NCBI GenBank assembly: GCA_022560025.1
Contig: JAFISE010000001.1
Coordinates: forward strand, 310,001-374,000
Direction of reading: 5' to 3'
From: Stagonosporopsis chrysanthemi
Lineage: Eukaryota; Ascomycota; Dothideomycetes; Pleosporales; Didymellaceae
Length of the DNA: 64,000 bases
Shown: positions 20,272 through 29,501 of the stretch, piece by piece
How the letters are laid out: every line of letters starts with the position of its first letter
Position numbering within the stretch: the stretch's first letter is position 1
The notes under the pieces: generated by a model
Seen by the model: only the letters and a program-made list of their open reading frames with translations
Database searches by the model: none
What the model was told of the DNA's origin: nothing
Made by a program: the position numbers and the translations under genes

Positions 20272-22782
20272 ATGGCCGATGATGGCATGCTCCTCAACTT
20301 CTCCATCCCCGAGAGCGGCATCATCACCAAGCCCAGCATCAAGGGCGGCTCGTGGAAAAGCCGCCTGACGGCCAAGAAGGCCGCGCAGAACTGGCACACC
20401 AAGGCCACGGCCCGCCTCAATGGCGACGTCGTGCCCAAGAAGGTGCAGGAGGGTAAGGGCACAGACGTGAACCGCACAGAGCTGGGGCCGCGCACACGGC
20501 GCGTGTCCAAGAGCCCCGAGCCCGCGAGCCACAGCGATCGCCCCGTCAAGAGAGCGCGCGTGAGCGGTGACTTCCAGCCGAGCAACACAGAGCGCGCCGA
20601 GAGGCCCGCTCCGAGCGACTTCAGGCCGCAGGCAACGTCCAGCGCGGCCCGGCAGCCGCAGGAGAGGCAGGACGGCCCCAAGAAGGGCAACAAGCAGATC
20701 ATCTCGTCGCTCTTCACCTACAACCCGACCTCGACCACCAAGTCGCAGCCCGCCGAGCGAACCACCCACGAAGATGCGCCCGTCGAGCCCTCCAACGCGC
20801 CCCTCACCAGCGAGCTCGAGACCTTCACCTCCCTCGGCATATCGCCCATACTCGCCGCCCACATGCTCAACAAGATGGGCATGAAGGCGCCCACGGCCAT
20901 TCAGAAAGCCGCCATCGCCCAGCTGGTCAGGGACGACTCGGACGCATTCATCCAGGCCGAGACGGGTTCCGGAAAGACACTCGCATACCTGCTGCCCATT
21001 GTGCAGAGACTGATGGAGCTGTCGGCCAACATGAAGAAGCGGAAGGACGCCGGCGACGACGCTGTGCAGAGAAGCTCTGGACTGTTCGCCGTCATCCTGG
21101 CCCCGACCCGCGAACTGAGTAAGCAGATTGCCCTCGTCCTCGAGAAGCTGCTCGGGTGCGCACACTGGCTGGTCGCCACGACCGTCATTGGTGGTGAGAA
21201 AAAAAAGTCGGAAAAGGCACGCCTACGAAAGGGCATCAACATCCTGGTCGCCACGCCTGGTCGATTGGTCGATCATCTCGAACACACCGAAGCACTGGAC
21301 GTGAGCAACGTCAGGTGGCTCGTCCTCGACGAGGGTGACCGCATGATGGAGCTTGGCTTTGAGCAGGACATGCAGAAGATTATTGGACAGCTGAACCTAC
21401 GCATGCGCGCGCACAAGGAGGGCAGGTCTGCGATTCCCGGCCTGCCTGAGAAGCGAACTACCGTCCTGTGTTCCGCGACCTTGAAGATGGACGTCGAGCG
21501 ATTGGGGCAGATCAGTTTGAAGGACGCAGTACACATCAAGGCCGACCCCGCCGACAGAGACGAGAACGCTCCGGCCGAACGAGACGACCACGGCTTCTAC
21601 GCGCCGGCACAGCTGAAGCAGTCGTACGCCGTCGTTGCGCCCAAGCTGCGGCTGGTGTCGTTGGTGGCCTACCTCAAGCGCACCTTTGCACGAAAGGGCT
21701 CCGTCATGAAAGCCATCGTCTTCATCTCTTGCGCCGACTCGGTCGACTTTCACTTCGACTTGCTGACCAACCTTGAAAGCGACAGGTCAGACGCTGTAAA
21801 GGAAGACTCCACCGCAGAAAAGGAAGCCGATTCGCCAGAGAACAAGGACAAGAAAAAGACCGTAACACAGTCCGACCCCACAAAACTCGAAGTCACGCAC
21901 GCCGAATCTCCCATTCTCTCTCCAAAGACACACACAGTCACCGCCTACCGCCTCCACGGTTCCCTCCAGCAATCTCTCCGAACGTCCACACTCGCACACT
22001 TCACCAAGAACAAGGAAGCCTCCGTCCTCATCGCCACCGACGTCGCGTCTCGTGGTCTTGATCTGCCGAATGTCGACCTCGTCATCGAGTTTGATCCCGC
22101 TTTTGCTCGCTCTGACCATCTCCATCGCATTGGTCGTACAGCGCGTGCCGGCCGCGACGGTCGCGCATGCATCTTCCTGCAGCCAGGCTGCGAAGAAGGC
22201 TACGTCGATATCCTCAAGTCGGACCGCAAAGACAACGAAGCCGGCGTGCACATTGTCCGACAGGACGCCGACGACATCCTCAACAAAGGCCTTGTCACAA
22301 CCGGCATCGTAGAGAAGGGCGCCTACATGGAAAAAGCCACAGACCTCCAACTCGCCATCGAACGCTGGGCCCTCGCAAGCCCCAAACGCCTCGAAGCCGC
22401 CCGCCGCGCTTACCAGTCCCACATCCGCGCCTACGCCACTCACGTCGCAGACGAGCGCATCTACTTCGACATCAAGTCCCTGCACCTCGGCCACCTCGCC
22501 AAAGCATTCGCCCTGCGCGAACGCCCCTCCGGCATGAAAGTCCCCGGTCTGCGCACAGGAGCTGGTCGCGAGGACAAGCGCCCTGCCAAGGTCCGCGGCG
22601 CCTCCAAGGTCGACGGCGCGAGCCGCAAGGCGGACAAGGTACAGCCGCAGAAGGGCGTGCAGGATCTGGATCTCCCGCTTGGTGCGGATGAGGAGGAGAG
22701 CGCCAAGATGAGGAAGGCAGTCAGGGCGAGAGAGAAGTTTATGAGGCATGCCGGGTTGGCGTCTGAGTTTAACCTGGGGTAG
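20272..22782 (+). CDS. DBP7: ATP-dependent DEAD-box RNA helicase Dbp7
   Basis: Nucleolar helicase acting on early pre-60S ribosome assembly. Single exon, 836 aa from the ATG at 20272 (MADDGMLLNFSIPE); the in-frame GTG at 20173 is not used as a start. The N-terminal extension is basic and disordered, then FTSLGISPILAAHMLNKMGM (Q-motif region) precedes motif I AETGSGKT (about residues 229-236), motif Ia APTREL, TPGRL, motif II DEGD (about 353, the usual Dbp7 variant of DEAD), motif III SAT, and the C-terminal ATDVASRGLDLPNVD and HRIGRTARAGR. A charged insertion (about residues 508-550, EDSTAEKEADSPENKDKKKT) splits the second RecA domain, as in fungal Dbp7. The C-terminus is Lys-rich and ends REKFMRHAGLASEFNLG. 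Confidence 0.95.
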   Translation: MADDGMLLNFSIPESGIITKPSIKGGSWKSRLTAKKAAQNWHTKATARLNGDVVPKKVQEGKGTDVNRTELGPRTRRVSKSPEPASHSDRPVKRARVSGDFQPSNTERAERPAPSDFRPQATSSAARQPQERQDGPKKGNKQIISSLFTYNPTSTTKSQPAERTTHEDAPVEPSNAPLTSELETFTSLGISPILAAHMLNKMGMKAPTAIQKAAIAQLVRDDSDAFIQAETGSGKTLAYLLPIVQRLMELSANMKKRKDAGDDAVQRSSGLFAVILAPTRELSKQIALVLEKLLGCAHWLVATTVIGGEKKKSEKARLRKGINILVATPGRLVDHLEHTEALDVSNVRWLVLDEGDRMMELGFEQDMQKIIGQLNLRMRAHKEGRSAIPGLPEKRTTVLCSATLKMDVERLGQISLKDAVHIKADPADRDENAPAERDDHGFYAPAQLKQSYAVVAPKLRLVSLVAYLKRTFARKGSVMKAIVFISCADSVDFHFDLLTNLESDRSDAVKEDSTAEKEADSPENKDKKKTVTQSDPTKLEVTHAESPILSPKTHTVTAYRLHGSLQQSLRTSTLAHFTKNKEASVLIATDVASRGLDLPNVDLVIEFDPAFARSDHLHRIGRTARAGRDGRACIFLQPGCEEGYVDILKSDRKDNEAGVHIVRQDADDILNKGLVTTGIVEKGAYMEKATDLQLAIERWALASPKRLEAARRAYQSHIRAYATHVADERIYFDIKSLHLGHLAKAFALRERPSGMKVPGLRTGAGREDKRPAKVRGASKVDGASRKADKVQPQKGVQDLDLPLGADEEESAKMRKAVRAREKFMRHAGLASEFNLG

Positions 22783-23562
22783 AAGGGTGCATTGTTCTGG
22801 CGTTTGGGGTTATTTGTTGCTTTTTTTTTTTTTAAAAAGGGTTTGTTGAGATGGAGGGTAGAGTGTGTATAGCTAGATATATGGATGAAGCATTTGGACA
22901 TGATCGGAGGCTATAGATCATCAATACCTTCAATACACGAAAGCATATTCCACAGCCTCGAAAGAGTGTGGTATTGTATTGCCTTTTCTCCTTTCAAGAA
23001 GCTTTGTCTGGTTTTCGTGCCCTTTTGAGTCTTCACGCGTGCCTTCTCTCCTTACTTGCACCTTCCTTCTAGCCAGCACCACTACCCCGTGTCTCACCTG
23101 AGACCATTCACATCAAACCTTACTCCCTCGTCCGCGTGTGCAGCCACATTCATTTTCCTACCCTCGACACAGCTCAACGCAGCTCTGAAGACGTCTTTGA
23201 TCTGCTAAGCGAAGGCCACGGCCTCTTATTCTTGAGATCCCTGTGACAAAGTAGACGCTCTGTGCAAGCAGAGTGAAGTCTCTGCTACACCTGCCAATTG
23301 AATTGAGCAATTGGGAGCGCCGGCACGACGCACAGACGTCCGTTACGTACAACATCGTGGCTTACACACTCCAAACCCCGTCATCCAGCCCTCCCGGACC
23401 CCGCGGACTCCGCGCACCACCCTCCAATCACAGGCCCCCAACACTCAGCCCTACCGCTGCCCGCGCGACAACATAAGCTTCCGCGCACCCCCCTTGTGCA
23501 CTCCACATTCGCCGTGGCGCAATCCCGTTTGTGGCGCAACACAAGTAACAAGGGCTCCCAAG
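22783..23562. other. intergenic, DBP7 3' end and promoter of TF gene
   Basis: Contains a run of 13 T at about 22821-22833 shortly after the DBP7 stop, and C-rich leader-like sequence (cctcccggaccccgcggact) before the next gene. No RNA gene or supported reading frame. Confidence 0.5.
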
Positions 23563-26051
23563 ATGGAAAGTAGTGCTGCTTCTGGCGACGGCGGCCAGGC
23601 AGGGATCAGAGCTGTATGTGCGGCGCGAGCGCGATGCTTGCGGGAGACAGAACAGGCTGACGAATTGTTGATTGGGGGGGTTAGTGCGATCAGTGTCGGA
23701 CACGAAAGGTATGGCTACGATCGGCGGGTCTGCATTGTTTTGTGTTATTTGGTCTGGGTTGTGTGATGTGATGCTGACTTGGGCGCAGATTCGATGTGAC
23801 AAGGGCAGGCCGTGTGCGAGCTGTCGCGCGTCGGATCTGGTTTGTCAGGCGTCGAGTAATCGGCCCAAGGAGCAGAAGCAGAGAGTGCTGATTTCGAGCA
23901 AGTAGTGAGTGGGTTCTCGTCCCGCATGCGATTTCTGTGTCTGATTGACATCCTTCACTCTGCACGGACGCACTGTGGAAAGTACTAGTCTGACCTCACG
24001 TCTGTAGTGAGTCCAAGATCGATGCGATTGGAGACCGACTCGCTGGTATTGAACGAGCCCTGCGAGACTTGAAGACGGCTGCACCGCAATCGGCCACTTC
24101 ACACAATCAAGTGCACCCATCACCCACCCCATCGACCGGACAGTCCGTCAGCGCCACTCCTGCTAGACCAGCAACGAGCATCAAGCACTTTGAAGGCGAC
24201 ACATCTCTTAGCGCCTACTCCACCTCCACAAATGACCAGCTACAGAAGGCTCTTCGCAACACTCAGCTGTTACAGCAAGACCCTGATCTCGCAGCTGCAT
24301 TGACGTCCCTCAGTCAGATAGTATCAACACAAAATGTCTATCCCGGCGAACATGAACTACCCAGCGTCGAAGGCACCGCAAAAAGCAAACGCAAATACGG
24401 CGTCCCACCCGCAGAAGTCGTCTCCCAGGTACTCCGAGAGTGCGAAGACATCTACGACACCGTCATTGGACTCTTCTACCCTGTCAGGCCGTACAAAGAG
24501 GTGATGGATCTGTGCAAGGACCTCTACTTCAACATCGATGACATCCCGGTGGCAAACCTCATCGTTGCCTTTGGGAGTCTGTACTTTGTCTTCAGAGTCT
24601 ACCAGTTCGGGTTCGCCAAGGACGATCCGCGGATGGACGACTTCCACGCGTACACCGCCATGTTCGTGCGGAATATGTTGGATTTGATCGGGTTGCTCCC
24701 CGTGCTTATGGCGCCGACCGTTGATAATTTTGAAGCGCTCTTGCTGGGTGTAAGTGCAACGAGTTTGCCACTCCGTCACACATACTGACCCGGGCCAGGC
24801 ATACTACGCTGTCGAGTCATCAAAGCCTTCGTTGTGTTCGGCGCTCATATCAAAGGCTAGCCATCTCTGCTTGACTCTCGGCTATCACCGCGCAGATTCG
24901 ATGGTTAAAGACTCGCCTGAGACGCGCTGTCGAAAGATTAACCTCTTTTGGTTCCTCTACACTATGGACAAGGGGCTTTGTCTTCGACTTGGCCGTGCAT
25001 CGACTATACAAGACTACGACATCGCGGTACCGATGCCGGTATTAGGGAATGAGGTGGACTTTGCTGCTGGCAACGGTAAAATAATTATCACCTCGGAATG
25101 CAATGATACTAGTACTAATAGTAGGCAGGTCTAATACGCTTCTGGTGTAAGCTTGCGGGGATACAGGGGAGAATCTACGAAGACCTCTACAGTCCTCGTG
25201 CGCTGAAGCAACCCAGGGCTTCCAGAGCAGCAAAGGCCGATCTCCTCGTCACCGATATCCGGCAGATGTGGAACGAGCACGACCAGATTGGATACATACC
25301 TGGCACGCCAGAAGAGACGCACGAGGTCTTCATGCTGGGAGATAAAGTCACCATGTCGACAACGCTCACTCTGGTGCTTCGAGCCGTGCCTTCGACTGAT
25401 GGCCAGCCACTGTCTTGCAGCCAGGAATGCATTGCTGCAGCTCGGCAAGCACTGCAGCTGCACCAGACCTGTACCGCGAAGTTCGCAGACATGTCTGACA
25501 AGCATGTATTTTCCGAGTATCTGCACTGGACTTTGCTGCACACACCGTTCACTCCGTTCCTGGTCATCTTCTGCCATATCATCGAAACACAGTCGACAAG
25601 CGATCTGGCCATGCTCGGCGATTTCCTGCAAACCCTCCAGCCTGCTCGCGGTACATCGAGCGCCATCGAGAAGATGTTCCTGGTTTGCGACGTCTTTCAC
25701 CGCGTTGCGAAGCTGTTTATTGGCGCTACCTCGAGAGATCCCAGTTTCTCCAACCCTACAACGCCCGATCAGCCGACGCAAACGCAGTTGAGGAAGGAGC
25801 TCGACCCCTTCATGACAAGAATCGGCATCAACAACACGTACGATGCCGGCTTTGGTGGCAATGCTTACAATCCCTACACAACGTCTACTCAGCCCAATGC
25901 CTCGTACGACATGAACGCCTTCGCGTCAAGCGGCAATATGGGCGAATGGTTTTCAGAAGACCAACTCATCACCACCCTCCTCGGCAACGACTTCAACTTC
26001 ATGGACCCCAACAACGCGCCAATGCTGAACAGCGGCGGACAATTCATGTGA
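23563..26051 (+). CDS. Zn2Cys6 fungal transcription factor with micro-exon
   Basis: Model: join(23563..23613, 23685..23708, 23789..23904, 24008..24749, 24799..25075, 25129..26051), 710 aa. The zinc cluster is spread over three exons: exon 1 ends ..GIRA, the 24-nt exon 2 encodes CDQCRTRK, and exon 3 begins IRCDKGRPCASCRASDLVC, giving C-x2-C-x6-C-x6-C-x2-C-x6-C. Exon 3/4 joins as SSKYESKIDAIGDRLAGIERAL, the linker/dimerisation helix. The Fungal_trans domain follows (AYYAVESSKPSLCSALISKA, LCLTLGYHRAD, NLFWFLYTMDKGLCLRLGR). Introns are 71, 80, 103, 49 and 53 nt with CTGAC-type branches. The Asn/Pro-rich C-terminus ends DFNFMDPNNAPMLNSGGQFM, a likely activation region. Targets unknown. The decayed HD-domain gene lies 42 bp downstream, convergent. 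Confidence 0.88.
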
Positions 26052-26093
26052 ACTCTCAACACTCAACAAGCTACGACTACAACTCCACTCCAC

Positions 26094-26542
26094 TCAAAAC
26101 ATCTTATTCACACCCTCCCACTCCGGCTCCTCCAAATACGCCCTATACATGACCCCCGGCCACGACACCATCGGCGTCCTTCCCGGCCTCCGCACCGCCT
26201 GCTGCACCACCGCATCACCCAGCACCTTCTCGACCCGCCTCCCTCTCATACCTCACCTCCAACTCCCCCCTTAGCGGCTGCAGCACATCCCACGCCTCGC
26301 TCTTGCGCCCGAAATCCGTAATCACAGCAAGCCGCACCAGCCGCGCCAACTCACCGATCCGCTCCGCGATCTGCGGATGCGAGTGCGGATGCGTAGAGGA
26401 AGACGCGCATGCTGTGGCTGAGGATCGGGGGCGCGAGGAGGGCCGCAGCATGCTTGTACGCGGCCTGCGCGATGGGGCTGCCGGGGACCTGGGAGGTGTA
26501 GGTCCTGGCCGGTGAGGACGGGAGGGCTGAGGGCAGGCACAT
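26094..26542 (-). pseudogene. decayed HD-domain (cyanamide hydratase-like) gene
   Basis: Two fragments of one protein family survive in different frames. From the ATG at 26542, one frame gives SPIAQAAYKHAAALLAPPIL and SHSMRVFLYASALA, the start of HD-domain proteins related to cyanamide hydratase, and then stops at about 26350. A second frame gives PQIAERIGELARLVRLAVIT and DFGR, the end of the domain, and a third, one base off, gives VEKVLGDAVVQQAV and SWPGVMYRAYLEEPEWEG with a stop at 26094. The central part with the HD metal ligands is missing. At the junction there is a direct repeat (tgcggatgcg at 26372-26381 and 26384-26393). This indicates an internal deletion plus a frameshift. Family assignment is from memory of conserved blocks. 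Confidence 0.7.
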
Positions 26543-26935
26543 GGTGGAGGAATCAACGATTATAATAACAACTACAATTACAATCACAACGACGATTCTG
26601 TGAAGATCAAAAGTACATGACTGACTGTGTCCAATTCCTCGCCTTGTACTGTACTGCACTGTACTATACCCCGTACTGTACGGAACCCCTCCGCATCGTC
26701 CCCTCCCGTGATCCAAACCTCCATTCCATCCTCGTACTGCCTGCCTGCCTGCCTGCCATCACCCGGCGCGCCCTCCCACCCAATCCGGCAATCCCGCCGC
26801 GCCGCGCCGCCAACCAATCGCGTCTCCACACCTCCCCTCCTTCCCTCCCTCACCAACCACCACGAGGGAAAAAAAAACTTTCAACTGCCTCGCCGCGATA
26901 CAGACTCAACAACAACGACCGCTAAAAAACAACAA
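26543..26935. other. intergenic with short pentanucleotide array
   Basis: Mostly C-rich simple sequence without a gene. A short, imperfect (ctgta)n array is at about 26645-26665, complementary in unit to the array at 27151. Confidence 0.5.
26924..26929 (-). terminator. RNA polymerase III terminator of tRNA-Ile
   Basis: Six T on the minus strand, 6 bases after the tRNA 3' end, as expected for Pol III termination. Confidence 0.8.
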
Positions 26936-27038
26936 TGGTCACTACGAGGGTCGAACTCGCGGCCTTGGCGTATCACAGCTGTTTCCAAGGGGGGGAAGGC
27001 TATTAGCACCACGCTCTAACCAACTGAGCTAAGCGACC
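26936..27038 (-). tRNA. tRNA-Ile (anticodon AAU) with intron
   Basis: Reading the minus strand from 27038, a complete cloverleaf is present: acceptor GGTCGCT pairs with AGTGACC (one G-T pair) plus discriminator A; D arm GCTC..GAGC with AGTTGGTTA; anticodon stem TGGTG/CGCCA around loop CTAATAA, so the anticodon is AAU; T arm GCGAG TTCGACC CTCGT. The mature part is 74 nt. A 29-nt intron (26972..27000) sits one base 3' of the anticodon, the canonical place, and contains a run of seven C on the transcribed strand. The B box GAGTTCGACCC and the downstream T6 support an active gene. AAU, read as IAU after editing, decodes AUU and AUC. Confidence 0.95.
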
Positions 27039-27150
27039 TGGTTGTTATTGATGTTGATGTTTGATGGGGTGGCGGTGCGGTGTAGTGGTGTTGAGCACGG
27101 AGAAATGAAGGGGGGGTTGTTATCTTATTACCTTATTATCGCATCTATAT

Positions 27151-27204
27151 ACAGTACAGTACAGTACAGTACAGTACAGTACAGTACAGTACAGTGCAGT
27201 ACAG
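27151..27204. repeat. (acagt)n pentanucleotide microsatellite
   Basis: About 10.8 copies of acagt; the tenth copy is gcagt. The array stops 3 bp before the stop codon of the asparaginase gene, so it is in that gene's 3' untranslated region. Confidence 0.95.
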
Positions 27205-27207
27205 ACC

Positions 27208-28323
27208 TCAAGGCATGGGCAGACTCTTCGCAAACGCGTCCCTGATCTCGGCCTCGCTCCACCCGACCGTCAGCCCCAATTGCAGCAGCACGCGCGCCTT
27301 CTGTGGGTTGTAGAAGCCGCTGGAGATGGCCCAGTCGCCGTCGCTCGCTGGCGGCACCATGCCGTCTGTGCTGCGGTGCGAGGCCACGATGGGGATGCTG
27401 GTCTCGTTGTAGAGCTGTTCGGCGGCGGTGCTGGCTTTGCCGCTCAGCCCGCCCGCACCGACGCCCGCGTACACGATGCCCTGCGCGCCGGCGGCGACGG
27501 AGGCGTTGAACAACGCGGGATTCATGTCCTGGTGCGCGTAGATGATGTCGACTTGAGCGAGCGTTGATGTGTTGGAGAGGTCGAAGACGACGCGGCCGGT
27601 GGGGGCCGCGGGGGCGAAGAAAAAGTAGGGGACTTGGTTGACGAAGACGCCCAGTTGCCCCGCTTCGGTGCTCGAGAACGTGTCCAGGGTGTTTGCGTTG
27701 TTTTTGGTCGTGTAGAAGGCGGACCCGATGCGGTCGTTCAGCACGATCATGGTGCCTCTGTCACGACCCGCGGGAGAGCCGGCGAGGACAACGGCTTGGT
27801 AGAGGTTCAGGGGCCCGTCGGCGGAGAGGGCGGTCGCGGGCCGCATGGCGCCAACGCAGACGATGGGTTTGGAGGAGTTGACGGTGGATTCGAGGAAGAA
27901 GGCGGTTTCCTCGAGGGTGTCGGTGCCGTGGGTGACGATGACGCCTGAGATGTGTGGTTTGGCGAGTTCCTCGTTGATGAGGCGGGCCAGCGTCAGGCTG
28001 ATGGTCGAGTTGATGCTGCCGGAGCCGACATTGGAGACTTGGTAGCCGGCGATATTGGAGATGTTGAGGAGCTCTGGGACGGCGTCGACGAGCTGCTGCA
28101 CGCCCAGGCCGACCGAGTAGCCGGTTGTTTGCGTGTTGCTGGAGCCTTGCGAGGCGATGGTGCCTCCGGTCGCGAAAACGGTAACATTTGGCAGCGAGGC
28201 GTTGATGGGCGTCTGTATGTCCTGGCGGATGAAGAGCTCGTGTAGTCCAGTCTTGGCCAGATCGATGGGCGAGGCCGCAGCCAAGGAGGCGAGGAGCGGC
28301 AGAAGCTGGGTGAAGCTCTTCAT
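27208..28323 (-). CDS. secreted type II L-asparaginase
   Basis: Hydrolyses L-asparagine to aspartate and ammonia outside the cell or in the periplasm, for nitrogen scavenging. Single exon, 371 aa from the ATG at 28323. Signal peptide about residues 1-18 (MKSFTQLLPLLASLAAAS). First catalytic motif ATGGTIAS (Thr55 as nucleophile) and second motif VTHGTDTLEETAFFL (about residues 130-144, with Thr134, Asp135). The conserved GAMRPATALSADGPLNLYQA and the C-terminal ASHRSTDGMVPP are also present. Several N-x-S/T sites (NASLPN, NSTISL, NSSKP) fit a glycosylated secreted enzyme. Length is normal for the family. It is divergent from the OSH gene with a 1.2-kb gap, and its 3' end abuts a microsatellite. 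Confidence 0.95.
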   Translation of the reverse strand: MKSFTQLLPLLASLAAASPIDLAKTGLHELFIRQDIQTPINASLPNVTVFATGGTIASQGSSNTQTTGYSVGLGVQQLVDAVPELLNISNIAGYQVSNVGSGSINSTISLTLARLINEELAKPHISGVIVTHGTDTLEETAFFLESTVNSSKPIVCVGAMRPATALSADGPLNLYQAVVLAGSPAGRDRGTMIVLNDRIGSAFYTTKNNANTLDTFSSTEAGQLGVFVNQVPYFFFAPAAPTGRVVFDLSNTSTLAQVDIIYAHQDMNPALFNASVAAGAQGIVYAGVGAGGLSGKASTAAEQLYNETSIPIVASHRSTDGMVPPASDGDWAISSGFYNPQKARVLLQLGLTVGWSEAEIRDAFAKSLPMP

Positions 28324-29501
28324 CTTGGGCTGTGAAAGTTGAGGTCGGAGTGACTTGCGGATTTACTGTTGTGGTGCACAGCTCTTATACTCCCAGCGTA
28401 CGGCCCTTCTGCCGCCGCGGCTTGTCTTGTCGTCCCTCATCCGTGGTTCACCAAGGCCCTTATCTTGCACCGTGCTGTACGGTCAGCAACATACCGTCAT
28501 CGTCCTGATCTTACTGCGCCAAGTACGGCCGTTGACACGCGAGAGTCAGGCACGCAGACGACGTTTATGTAAAGCCGCCGGGGAATGTCGAGGCTGTACA
28601 TCCTTATCTGATATCAGTGGAGAAGATAACCCACTTGACACCAGCGCTAGAACGCACACGGAAAGAGTGCCAAGTGAATGCTAACCAGATCCTCAGGGAA
28701 TCCATGCTCAAGGGCTGCTCGTGTAGAGATAGGCGGTGCGGAGTATAAGGAACGACATGGTCGTGATGATGGCGGATGTTGGTGGAGCTGTGTGGTGCAC
28801 CGAGATGAGCCGAAGAACGGCACCTCACTGCGCCGAGACGTCGTCACTACTGCTTGTTAGCAACCACGTGGGATGCACTGCTAAGCTTTCCCGACATGTT
28901 TGCATTCTGTGCGAATGATTGCATGCCTTCTCGGCGCCTTTGGGGAGCCGATAACCTTGCCGCCCTACATAACGTCGATTGTGCTGCCTCTCTGCTGAAC
29001 CTACAATAGCTTCCATACACTCGATAGGATGAGGGTTTCGGTCGCTGACACGACATGCATGTGAATCATCGACTTGTTAACGGTCTGTAAATTGATAGTA
29101 ACTCCGGAAATATTCGTGTCGAAACGGCGTCTGATGAATGATGAATGGAGAGAAGGTGTTGACAGCCGTACAACTACCTCCCTCAAAGCCACGTTACTCC
29201 CATGGATCCCGACTATGCGCGCGATCAGAGACCAGACGAGCATCGGCTTCGATGAGTAGGATCGTGATTGTTTGGGTAAGTTGACGGCTACGAAGTGGTA
29301 GCGCAGCAAAGGCGCAGCAGCTTGCGTCGGTGACGACCGGCCGATCGACGTCATTGACCAGCCAGATCGAGCACAAACCGCGACAACACACTATGGAGAA
29401 ATACAAGGCGATGCTACCAGCACTGCATATTATATACGGTTCAGGGCGAGAAAGTGCAAGTTCACCGACTTTTCATTCCTTCTGACAGCAAAATCCGTGC
29501 C
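28324..29501. other. intergenic between divergent genes
   Basis: About 1.2 kb with short frames only. A TATA-like element (tattatatac, about 29427-29436) lies some 70 bp before the OSH start. It contains several gataa/ttatc motifs (for example around 28460, 28600 and 28627), which could be GATA-factor sites for nitrogen control of asparaginase; this is inference. Confidence 0.45.

Noticed and set aside
18924..20282. 452-codon open frame on the plus strand opposite PAN6
   Set aside because: It is antisense to the well-conserved pantothenate synthetase, very Ala/Gly/Asp-rich from high GC, and has no family match.
20122..21165. 347-codon minus-strand frame opposite DBP7, with poly-Trp/Cys
   Set aside because: It is a shadow of DBP7 and of the CAC repeat; its composition is implausible.
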